Part shown: positions 51,098 through 64,000 of the stretch, piece after piece | How positions within the stretch are numbered: position 1 is the stretch's first letter | Layout: every line of letters starts with the position of its first letter | Source of the DNA: Citrobacter koseri | GTDB lineage: Bacteria; Pseudomonadota; Gammaproteobacteria; Enterobacterales; Enterobacteriaceae | Length of the DNA stretch: 64,000 nucleotides | Direction of reading: 5' to 3' | Assembly: GCA_900446925.1 (NCBI GenBank) | Contig: UAVY01000001.1 | Span: 793,824 to 857,823 of the forward strand | The notes under the pieces: generated by a model | What the model saw: the letters and a program-made list of their open reading frames with translations, nothing else | Database searches by the model: none | What the model was told of the DNA's origin: nothing | Translations under genes and position numbers: made by a program

Positions 51098-51854
51098 ATG
51101 AATCTTAACAGTATTCCCGCATTTCAGGACAATTACATCTGGGTTCTGAGTAATAATGAAGGACGTTGTCTGATCGTTGATCCTGGCGAAGCGGCTCCCG
51201 TGCTAAACGCCATCAAAGAGAAGAACTGGCAGCCGGAAGCGATTTTCCTCACTCACCATCACCACGACCATGTTGGCGGCGTGAAAGAACTTCTTCAACA
51301 TTTTCCGCACGTAGTGGTTTACGGACCGGCAGAAACACAAGATAAGGGAACCACGTACGTAGTCAAAGATGGCGATAGCGCCCTCGTTTTAGGGCATGAA
51401 TTTAGTATATTTGCCACACCGGGTCACACTTTAGGACATATCTGTTACTTTAGCCATCCTTACCTTTTCTGCGGCGACACCCTTTTCTCTGGAGGTTGTG
51501 GACGCCTGTTTGAAGGTACAGCCTCACAGATGTATCAATCACTTAAAAAAATCAGCGCCCTTCCTGACGATACACTGATTTGTTGCGCACATGAGTATAC
51601 TTTAGCAAACATGAAGTTTGCATTGAGCATCCTACCGCACGATTCGTTCATAAATGAATATTATCGTAAAGTTAATGAGTTACGCGCAAAAAAACCAAAT
51701 TACACTCCCCGTAATTCTGAAAAATGAGCGGAAAAATAATATTTTTTTGAGAACGGAAGATCCTGATTTAATTAATGAAATAAACAAAGAAACAAAGTTG
51801 CAACAACCTGAAGAGCGTTTTGCCTGGTTAAGGTCAAAGAAAGACAGCTTCTGA
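51098..51854 (+). CDS. gloB: Hydroxyacylglutathione hydrolase (glyoxalase II) GloB (apparent frameshift)
   Basis: Metallo-beta-lactamase-fold enzyme that hydrolyses S-D-lactoylglutathione. [15 protein letters not shown], then the metal motif [11 protein letters not shown] (His, Asp, His), [31 protein letters not shown] and [13 protein letters not shown]. One extra C near 51703 shifts the end; corrected, it reads [36 protein letters not shown] and ends at 51854 with ~251 residues. Confidence 0.95.
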
Positions 51855-51925
51855 CAATTCCTACTTGTCATTGGCGAACTTCGCCGTTATGATCGGTCGT
51901 CTTTTAAGCAACTATTGACACACAC

Positions 51926-53293
51926 ATGAAGGCAAAAGCGATATTACTCGCCTCTGTCCTGCTTGTGGGGTGCCAGTCGTCTCAGAACACTGGCAACGTC
52001 CAACAGCACGCACAGAGCCTTTCTGCAGCTGGTCAAGGGGAAGCAGGAAAGTTTACGAGTCAGGCACGATGGATGGACGATGGGACGTCTCTCGCGCCGG
52101 ATCAAGACTTGTGGGCTTTCATTGGCGACGAGCTAAAGATGGGAATTCCGGAGAACAACCGGATACGCGAACAGAAACAGAAGTATTTACGCAATAAGAG
52201 CTATCTCCACGATGTAACTTTACGGGCAGAGCCGTATATGTACTGGATAGCCGGGCAGGTTAAGAAACGTAACATGCCGATGGAACTGGTACTACTACCC
52301 ATAGTGGAGAGCGCTTTTGACCCACACGCAACGTCTGGCGCCAATGCCGCAGGCATCTGGCAGATCATTCCGAGCACAGGGCGCAATTATGGTTTGAAAC
52401 AGACCCGCAATTATGATGCGCGTCGTGACGTTGTGGCTTCCACAACGGCCGCGTTAGACATGATGCAGCGTCTGAATAAGATGTTTGATGGCGACTGGCT
52501 GTTGACCGTTGCAGCTTATAATAGCGGCGAAGGTCGCGTGATGAAGGCAATCAAAGCGAATAAGGCGCGTGGCAAAGCCACCGACTTCTGGTCGCTTTCG
52601 TTACCTCAGGAAACGAAGCTGTACGTGCCAAAAATGCTGGCATTGAGCGATATTCTCAAAAACAGCAAACGCTATGGCGTGCGTCTGCCAACCACAGACG
52701 AAAGCCGTGCGCTGGCGCGCGTTCGTTTGAGCAGCCCGGTTGAGATGGCGCAGGTTGCAGATATGGCGGGCATGTCCATCACCAAGCTGAAAGCGTTTAA
52801 TGCTGGCGTGAAAGGCTCTACGCTAGGCGTTAGCGGCCCACAGTACGTGATGGTGCCAAAGAAGCATGCAGAACAACTGCGTGAGTCTCTGGCTTCAGGC
52901 GAAATTGCTGCCGTACAGTCTACGCTGGTCGCAGACAATACGCCGCTGAACAGCCGTAGCTACAAAGTTCGCTCTGGCGATACGCTTTCCGGCATCGCGG
53001 CACGCCTTGGCGTGAGCACGAAAGATTTGCAGCAGTGGAATAGTCTGCGCGGATCTAACCTGAAAGTGGGCCAAAGTCTGACGATTGGCGCAGGCAGTAG
53101 CGCACAGCGTCTGGCCAACAACAGCGATAGCATTACCTATCGTGTGCGGAAAGGTGATTCGCTTTCGAGCATCGCCAAACGTCACGGGGTGAACATCAAA
53201 GATGTGATGCGCTGGAACAGCGATACAGCAAATCTGCAACCAGGCGATCAGCTAACGTTGTTTGTGAAGAACAGCAGCACACCTGACTCCTGA
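51926..53293 (+). CDS. mltD: Membrane-bound lytic murein transglycosylase D (MltD)
   Basis: Outer-membrane lipoprotein that cleaves peptidoglycan glycan strands. An intact 455-residue frame: lipoprotein signal MKAKAILLASVLLVGCQSS (lipobox LVGC), catalytic Glu in LPIVESAFDPHATSGANAAGIWQIIP (SLT domain, residues ~110-250). Two LysM peptidoglycan-binding repeats lie at ~345-390 (YKVRSGDTLSGIAARLGVSTKDLQQWN) and ~405-450 (YRVRKGDSLSSIAKRHGVNIKDVMRWN). Confidence 0.97.
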   Translation: MKAKAILLASVLLVGCQSSQNTGNVQQHAQSLSAAGQGEAGKFTSQARWMDDGTSLAPDQDLWAFIGDELKMGIPENNRIREQKQKYLRNKSYLHDVTLRAEPYMYWIAGQVKKRNMPMELVLLPIVESAFDPHATSGANAAGIWQIIPSTGRNYGLKQTRNYDARRDVVASTTAALDMMQRLNKMFDGDWLLTVAAYNSGEGRVMKAIKANKARGKATDFWSLSLPQETKLYVPKMLALSDILKNSKRYGVRLPTTDESRALARVRLSSPVEMAQVADMAGMSITKLKAFNAGVKGSTLGVSGPQYVMVPKKHAEQLRESLASGEIAAVQSTLVADNTPLNSRSYKVRSGDTLSGIAARLGVSTKDLQQWNSLRGSNLKVGQSLTIGAGSSAQRLANNSDSITYRVRKGDSLSSIAKRHGVNIKDVMRWNSDTANLQPGDQLTLFVKNSSTPDS

Positions 53294-53304
53294 TAGCATA
53301 AATA

Positions 53305-53339
53305 AAAAAGGCACTGGTTTCCCCCCCAGTGCCTTTTTT
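53305..53339. terminator. Bidirectional terminator between mltD and yafE
   Basis: AAAAAAGGCACTGG/CCAGTGCCTTTTTT stem with A- and T-runs on both sides, placed between convergent genes. Confidence 0.9.
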
Positions 53340-53341
53340 AT

Positions 53342-54113
53342 TTATGCCGCTTTATGCGCCTCAACCATAATCGTATCGCTGGTAAACGAACCGTCCTCCA
53401 GCAAAGCGAAATACGCTTTTACCTCCGCGGATGCGCTCTCCTGATACAAACGAATAGCCTCAACCAGCGCCGCAGGCGTACGCATTCTCGTTACCCATGA
53501 ACTGAACTCCAGCGGTAAGCGGTCCGTTAACAGCGTATCGACAATCAGATTCGCATCATTAACCAGGGACAGCCACTCACCGCTGGAATAGTTACGTACA
53601 TGAGAAGTGTCGCGTAACGCTTCTACAGTCTGTAACCAGATATCGCGCACCGGATGCCCAGGCGACATCACATCCATCATAATCAACACGCCGCCCGCTT
53701 TCAGGACCCCGGTTGGCTTCACGCAGTGCCTGCCCAACATCATGCCAGTGGTGTGCAGAATAGCGGCTAATCACAACATCAAAGGCGTGATCCTCAAACG
53801 GCAGATTTTCAGCATACCCCTGTCGGGTCGCGATATTTTCTAAACCTTTCTCTTTCGCCGCCTGTACGACGACCTCAAGCATCTGCGAAGACAAATCGTA
53901 AGCCACCACCTGCTTTACGTTCTGCGCAGCAATAAAACTGGCGTGCCCGGCGCCACATCCCATATCCAGTACGCTGGCATGTGGAAAAGAGGACAGCCGT
54001 TCCGCCAGTCGCTGTAAGTCACGACCAGAAGCATGAACGGTGCTGGTTAAATAGGCATTTGCCTGAGAGCCAAACTGCTTTTCGACGTTGTCATGGTGGG
54101 AGTGTGTTGTCAT
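53342..54113 (-). CDS. yafE: Class I SAM-dependent methyltransferase YafE (apparent frameshift)
   Basis: UbiE-like methyltransferase of unknown substrate. The start at 54111-54113 gives MTTHSHHDNVEKQFGSQANAYLTS. SAM motif I is ASVLDMGCGAGHASF, motif II AYDLSSQMLEVV, and motif IV HAFDVVISRYSAHHWHD. A frame change near 53705 (an extra base in the C-run) connects to VLKAGGVLIMMDVMSPGHPVRDIWLQTVEALRD and the C-terminal part. Corrected length is ~256 residues. yafD lies upstream on the same strand. Confidence 0.9.
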
Positions 54114-54189
54114 CGTGTTGTCCTTTGGTTGTTTGCAAAATAAAGGGCAGCACCACTTCAGGCCTGCCCCACGGCAGACCTGACACACC

Positions 54190-55047
<858 letters not shown>

Positions 55048-55290
55048 TTATAGGGATTTTAGCTCACACTTTCAACGAGCAGTTACATATTGTTTTGTAA
55101 GCAAGCGCTTACCTCCGTAAATTTAACCAGGAACAACGCGAACTGGCCTATCCAACCGATCACGGGTTAACGCCGTCAGAACAGGCGCTCCGGCCACCAC
55201 ACCTCACGCGTAGATTGAAACCAACAGCCCAGGATGTTTTAATGAAAAAAATAGCCAAAATATCAATGTAATTTTGCTTCAGGTGCAAAA

Positions 55291-56205
55291 ATGAAAGCCA
55301 CTTCAGAAGAACTCGTGATATTTGTTGCCGTAGTCGAAAGCGGTAGCTTTAGCCGCGCTGCGGAGCAACTTGGACAGGCGAATTCTGCGGTCAGCCGGGC
55401 GGTCAAAAAAGCTGGAAATGAAACTGGGCGTGAGTCTGCTTAATCGCACAACACGCCAGTTGAGTCTGACGGAAGAAGGCGAACGTTATTTTCGTCGCGT
55501 GCAGTCGATACTACAAGACATGGCCGCCGCTGAAACGGAGGTGATGGAAACGCGAAGCACTCCACGCGGCCTGTTGCGTATTGACGCCGCCACGCCGGTG
55601 ATACTGCACTTTCTGATGCCACTGGTTAAGCCTTTTCGCGAGCGTTATCCAGAAATGACGCTATCACTGGTTTCCTCAGAAACATTCATCAATCTGATTG
55701 AACGAAAGGTCGATGTCGCCATACGTGCCGGGACGCTGACCGATTCAAGCCTGCGCGCCCGCCCGCTCTTTACCAGTTATCGAAAGATTATCGCGTCGCC
55801 GGATTATATTGCCCGCTTTGGCAAACCCGAAACCATTGAAGAGTTAAAACAGCATCTATGTCTCGGATTCACTGAACCGGCTTCGCTCAATACATGGCCT
55901 GTAGCATGCAGCGACGGGCAACTCCATGAAATCAGCAGCGGTCTGTCGTCAAATAGCGGTGAGACGCTCAAGCAGCTTTGTCTGAGTGGTAACGGGATCG
56001 CCTGCCTGTCTGACTATATGATTGATAAAGAAATCGCGCGGGAGAGCTTGTGGAGCTGATGGCCGATAAGCGCCTACCGGTAGAGATGCCTTTCAGTGCC
56101 GTTTATTACAGCGATCGTGCGGTCAGTACCCGCATTCGGGCATTTATCGATTTTCTCAGCGATCATGTAAAAACAGCCCCCGAAGGAGCTGTAAAAGAGG
56201 ATTAA
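55291..56205 (+). CDS. yafC: LysR-family transcriptional regulator YafC (apparent frameshifts)
   Basis: [40 protein letters not shown] is the N-terminal helix-turn-helix. One extra A near 55410 leads to [41 protein letters not shown] and the effector domain ([35 protein letters not shown]). A missing G near 56043 leads to the end [39 protein letters not shown]. Joined, it is 304 residues, equal to E. coli YafC. The target genes are not known. It is convergent with the dkgB remnant. Confidence 0.9.
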
Positions 56206-56229
56206 GGATACAGAGAGAGTGTTAGCCGA

Positions 56230-56430
56230 TCAGTCCCACTCTGGCGCCAGACCTTCCGGGCTGACAAGGCGATCGTTGCAGTCCAGTGCGGCAATCGCCT
56301 TTTTTGCCCAATCCACGACCTTGCGGTTTTGCAGATACGGAGACAGTTCAATTTGGTTATTTTTATGCGGAAAAAGATCGTAGAACGCAGAGGATTTTTG
56401 CGAAATAAGCAATAATGGAACAGCAGGCAA
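56230..56430 (-). pseudogene. dkgB: dkgB remnant with internal deletions (aldo-keto reductase)
   Basis: The frame ends [22 protein letters not shown], the exact C-terminal sequence of 2,5-diketo-D-gluconate reductase B. Just before it is [21 protein letters not shown], which in intact DkgB lies about 65 residues earlier. The N-terminal half is also missing or unrecognisable. At ~66 residues against ~267, with catalytic Tyr and Lys lost, it is a deletion pseudogene, unlike the single-base breaks elsewhere. Its place between aspU and yafC matches E. coli. Confidence 0.8.
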
Positions 56431-56431
56431 G

Positions 56432-56460
56432 AAAAAAGCCCTGAGCGTTAGCTCAGGGCT
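56432..56460 (-). terminator. rrn operon terminator
   Basis: The minus strand reads AGCCCTGAGC-TAAC-GCTCAGGGCT followed by TTTTTT, ten bases after the tRNA-Asp CCA end. It closes the rrn transcript. Confidence 0.85.
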
Positions 56461-56469
56461 CTTAATTAG

Positions 56470-56546
56470 TGGCGGAACGGACGGGACTCGAACCCGCGAC
56501 CCCCTGCGTGACAGGCAGGTATTCTAACCAACTGAACTACCGCTCC
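56470..56546 (-). tRNA. aspU: tRNA-Asp (anticodon GUC), distal gene of the rrn operon
   Basis: A 77-nt tRNA-Asp with encoded CCA, in the normal five-G form. It follows 5S rRNA by ~50 bp, the E. coli rrnH arrangement. Confidence 0.96.
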
Positions 56547-56597
56547 ACCGAATTTTTCTACATCCACTGATTTCACATCAGCTTACTGCTTAATTTG

Positions 56598-56717
56598 ATG
56601 CCTGGCAGTTCCCTACTCTCGCATGGGGAGACCCCACACTACCATCGGCGCTACGGCGTTTCACTTCTGAGTTCGGCATGGGGTCAGGTGGGACCACCGC
56701 GCTACGGCCGCCAGGCA
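56598..56717 (-). rRNA. rrf: 5S ribosomal RNA
   Basis: 120 nt, 5' TGCCTGGCGGCC and 3' ACTGCCAGGCAT, pairing ends as expected for enterobacterial 5S. Confidence 0.97.
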
Positions 56718-56810
56718 AATTCTGTTCGTCTAATGCCTCTCGCATTAAACTCTAATCTGTAATCAGGCTGAAAATCGTCTCTCAAATCGCCAAAACATCT
56801 TCGGCGTTGT

Positions 56811-59720
<2,910 letters not shown>

Positions 59721-59895
59721 TCACAACCCGAAGATGTTTCGTGAAACACTTCGCGTTGCGAAAATTTGAGAGACTCATACACACTTTACGTGTGTCGTTT
59801 CAATTTTCAGCTTGATCCAGATTTTTAAAGAGCAAAACTTCGCAGTGAACCTTTTCAGGTACACTCTGAAGTTTTCTTATATGAGCAGTAAAATA

Positions 59896-59971
59896 TGGTG
59901 GAGCTATGCGGGATCGAACCGCAGACCTCCTGCGTGCAAAGCAGGCGCTCTCCCAGCTGAGCTATAGCCCC
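59896..59971 (-). tRNA. alaV: tRNA-Ala (anticodon UGC), rrn spacer
   Basis: 76 nt with GGGGCTATAGC acceptor/D-arm, anticodon TGC and encoded CCA. It lies in the 16S-23S spacer downstream of tRNA-Ile. Confidence 0.97.
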
Positions 59972-60084
59972 ATACAGTACAGTCAGAACCTCTTACCGAT
60001 GATTTTTCCTGAGACAAGGCGTGGAATGACGAAGCATACTTAAAGTATGTGAGTCATTTCACAACGCAGTATTCAGGGAAAATC

Positions 60085-60161
<77 letters not shown>

Positions 60162-60231
60162 GTAGAGGTTTTTACTGCTCGTTTTTCATCAGACAATCTG
60201 TGTGGGCACTGCAAAGGCAGGTTCTTTAAGG

Positions 60232-61773
<1,542 letters not shown>

Positions 61774-61876
61774 AAGTTTGATGCTCGTGAATTAAACTTC
61801 GTAATGAATTACGTGTTCACTCAGAGACTTGGTATTCATTTATTGTCCGAAGACATTAAGAATCCATGTCACTTTG

Positions 61877-61916
61877 AGTGCCCACACAGATTGTCTGATA
61901 AATTGTTAAAGAGCAG
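61877..61916 (-). promoter_or_regulatory. rrn leader antitermination region (boxA-like)
   Basis: The minus strand reads TGCTCTTTAACAATTTATCA, the conserved leader element containing boxA, then CAGACAATCTGTGTGGGCAC. It lies 104 bp before 16S and recruits Nus factors in known operons. Confidence 0.8.
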
Positions 61917-61955
61917 CTGCAACGCGGCTTTCAGCTCACCGTTGCGAGGTGACGT

Positions 61956-61983
61956 ATAATACGTTTTCCTCATTCAGAGTCAA
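61956..61983 (-). promoter_or_regulatory. rrn P2 promoter
   Basis: On the minus strand: -35 TTGACT (61978-61983), 16-bp spacer, -10 TATTAT (61956-61961). This is the constitutive promoter nearer to 16S. Confidence 0.8.
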
Positions 61984-62049
61984 GTGCTTATTTTCACTTT
62001 TCTCTGCCGGCGTTCATCGCTGAACCCCGCTGACCCGGCGGCCTGTGTG

Positions 62050-62093
62050 CCGTTGTTCCGTTGTTCCGTTGTTCCGTTGTTCCGTTGTTCCGT
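62050..62093. repeat. Tandem octamer repeat in the rrn P1 leader
   Basis: Five exact copies of CCGTTGTT (62050-62089) plus a partial sixth lie just downstream of the P1 start. The usual leader has a single copy (GAACAACGG on the transcript strand). Confidence 0.9.
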
Positions 62094-62107
62094 GTCAGTG
62101 GAGGCGC

Positions 62108-62135
62108 ATTATAGGGAGTTATTCCGGCCTGACAA
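62108..62135 (-). promoter_or_regulatory. rrn P1 promoter
   Basis: On the minus strand: -35 TTGTCA (62130-62135), 16-bp spacer, -10 TATAAT (62108-62113), and a GC-rich discriminator (GCGCCTCC) typical of ppGpp-controlled rRNA promoters. An AT-rich UP-type stretch lies upstream. Confidence 0.85.
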
Positions 62136-62186
62136 GGGGAAATTTAAAATTATTTTCCGACTGCTTTCTTTTTAAGCAAAACCACC

Positions 62187-63038
62187 TCAAACCGCCAGTT
62201 TTTCGAGCGTTTCGAAACCGTAACGCTGTAAAACGGGTATTAATTGCTCGGTCTCTGGCGTCATTGCCATGCAGAAAGCAATATTAGCCTCCGCTGATTT
62301 GGCATCCGGCGCTTCATGCTCTAACAACCAGGCTGTGCGACGCGCAATCGCCGCCCCGGAATCCACCAGCCTTGTCCCTTCAGGAAGGACCTGCAACAGT
62401 TCTTCCTGTAATAGAGGGAAATGGGTACATCCCAGAACAACCGTGTCGGGCGGTTCCGGCATCCGCAGCCAGGGTCTCAGGATACGGCGTAGTTCTTCCA
62501 GCGATACGGGTTCACCGTGCAGTTTGGCTTCCGCCAGCTCCACCAGTTCTGCCGATCCCAACATCGCTATCTGACATTCATTCGCAAATCGCGCTATCAA
62601 CTCATGGGTATAAGGGCGTTTACCGTGCCACGCGTTGCCAGCAACCCGACGATGCCGTTGGCGGTCAGCCTCGCTGCGGGTTTAATCGCAGGTACGACGC
62701 CCACAACCGGGAACGCGAATTTTTCACGCAATGCAGGAAGAGAAACCGTGCTGGCCGTATTACAGGCGATTACCGCAAGTGAGAGAGGATAACGCTGCTG
62801 CAATGCGGTAACGATCTCGACGACGCGCTCGACAATAAACGCTTCGCTCTTTTCCCCGTAAGGAAACGCGACGTTATCGAAAGCATATATATAGTGGAGA
62901 TTCGGCAGGAGATGCCGAATCTCATCGTAGACCGACAACCCACCGACGCCGGAATCAAACACCAGCACGGGTGGGACGTGGATCAGAAGGTGTAGCTGCC
63001 AGACAAGTAGTACTCTCGTCCTGCAGTTTGGTAGCCAT
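62187..63038 (-). CDS. murI: Glutamate racemase MurI (apparent frameshifts)
   Basis: Cofactor-independent racemase that makes D-glutamate for peptidoglycan. The ATG at 63036-63038 lies inside the btuB 3' end, as in E. coli ([23 protein letters not shown]). One extra C near 62972 shifts to [22 protein letters not shown]. Catalytic Cys in [15 protein letters not shown], then a second frame change near 62605, then the second catalytic Cys in [16 protein letters not shown]. Total ~283 residues. Because murI is essential, these two breaks argue strongly for read errors. Confidence 0.93.
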
Positions 63039-64000
63039 AAGCTGTCTCGTAATCTTTATCGAACAGGTTGGCGATTTTACCACGAACTGTCAGGCGATCG
63101 GTTGATCGGATACGATGCAGAAACATCAACAGTGCTATAGCTCGGCAAGATTTGCTGGGTGTTATTGTACTGGGAGGTGTTGTTATCGTAGCGCTTGCCG
63201 TAATACTGCCACGATACATCCATATCGACGTTAAACATCGTCCAGTCCAGTTGATACTTCGCCTGGCGCTTCGAGCGTCGGGCTAACACTTCACCGTTGT
63301 CGTCATTACGCGGATCGACATATTGCAACGTAACACGGATGGCTAAAGATGCCGGTATCAAGCTGCCCGTCCATTCCACGCCTTTAATGGTTGCCGCATC
63401 AATATTGTCATACTCACCCTGGTAGGTGTTTGGATCAAAGTAGTAAGTGATCAGGTTAGTAATCTTGTAATGGTAGGCAGACAGGCGCCAGTCCAGCGGA
63501 CCAGTGAGCCCTTCCAGCCCGGCCTCCCACTGTTTAGACTCTTCCGGTTTCAGGTTAGGATTCGCGTTGATGCCAAAACGGGTAGAACCAAACTGCTGCC
63601 CCAGGAGATGGAGACAGGAACCGGTACCATAGCCGATAGTTACTCGATAGTTGTCGATAAACTCCCATCCAGCCGTCGTCTGCCAGGTGCCATGCCAGCC
63701 AAACTGTTCATCATGATCTTCACGCCCTGAAGCCTCCAGCGTTACATCGCCGAATTGTTGCTGACGGTCAGGTATAAACCGGTGTTATCGCGTTTATATG
63801 TGTCCGACATCACGGTATCGGATGAGGTCAACGCTGCTGCTTGCCAGTCTACGCCCGCGCTAACGGAACCGTGCCCACGATAAGGTTATTACCCCATTGC
63901 AGGTTACGCTGGGTCATGCGATCGAGCGTCGTACCGTCATGATAGCGACCATAAATACTGCTGTAGTTATAGTCCTTCACCTTCTGGTAGCTGGCGAGAA
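62983..64000 (-). CDS. btuB: Vitamin B12 outer-membrane transporter BtuB, partial (apparent frameshifts)
   Basis: TonB-dependent receptor; the window holds its C-terminal ~340 residues and the 5' part lies beyond 64000. The last strands read [36 protein letters not shown] with terminal Phe. Upstream are [47 protein letters not shown] and YYGKRYDN. Frame changes lie near 63110, 63380, 63600, 63760 and 63870. The murI start overlaps its end. A cobalamin riboswitch would lie beyond the window. Confidence 0.9.

Noticed and set aside
62050..62093. Phase-variable coding repeat
   Set aside because: The tandem octamer lies in the untranslated rrn leader; the overlapping open frames have no start signal or conservation.

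Overview
The window is an enterobacterial chromosome segment. The 16S rRNA and the conserved gene set (proBA, phoE, crl, frsA, gpt, pepD, dinB, yafKJ, gmhA, fadE, dnaQ, rnhA, gloB, mltD, rrn, murI, btuB) place it near Escherichia, Salmonella and Citrobacter. PhoE resembles the E. coli protein more than the Salmonella one, while the 16S V3 region is of the Salmonella/Citrobacter type, so a Citrobacter of the amalonaticus/koseri/farmeri kind is my best guess (inference). One property dominates the sequence: at least 30 otherwise complete genes are broken by single-base indels, many in homopolymers. These include essential murI and a tRNA-Asp with one extra base. I therefore read most of these breaks as sequencing error. 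Whole genes with such breaks are entered as CDS, and 'pseudogene' is kept for real truncations.

Left part (1-13.2 kb): an accessory metabolic block. It starts with the end of an osmoprotectant-type ABC transporter, an ornithine cyclodeaminase/mu-crystallin family enzyme and a PhnD-like binding protein. A divergent LysR regulator follows, then a seven-gene operon: a complete Liv-type ABC importer (livH, M, G, F and a binding protein) translationally linked to an ATC-hydrolase family protein and an N-carbamoyl-amino-acid/allantoate amidohydrolase. This looks like an uptake-and-hydrolysis route for a carbamoylated or cyclic amino-acid precursor. After that come mesX (DUF1852) and mesD, a folate-independent methionine synthase pair.

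13.2-22.6 kb: scars of old rearrangements (an Hpt domain fused to an outer-membrane barrel fragment, the end of an IS3-family element), the sucrose regulon scrK-scrYABR with its palindromic ScrR operators, then fragments of umuC, a Dam-type methylase and a P4-like integrase.

22.6-33.6 kb: an AT-rich island of about 11 kb integrated in the tRNA-Thr(CGU) gene (thrW) and bounded by an identical 42-bp direct repeat. It carries a tyrosine integrase, a two-TM/coiled-coil protein with a small partner, an IncP-like conjugation remnant (trbJ, trbK, trbL, traJ and an RP4-like oriT), plasmid-like iterons with a perfect 26-bp palindrome, a solitary HigA-like antitoxin, and a three-gene ABC-3C predicted conflict system (SMEK/CTD protein, middle component, DUF2326 ABC ATPase). 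The ABC-3C operon is the best candidate for an uncharacterised biological system here.

Right part (33.6-64 kb): the core genome in reverse E. coli order, from proA to the rrnH-type downstream flank (aspU, dkgB remnant, yafC, yafD, yafE), then a complete rrn operon (16S-Ile-Ala-23S-5S-Asp). Upstream of 16S lie murI and btuB, the flank normally found at rrnB. The operon is thus an rrnB/rrnH hybrid, from either rrn recombination or misassembly. Its P1 leader holds five copies of an 8-bp tandem repeat.
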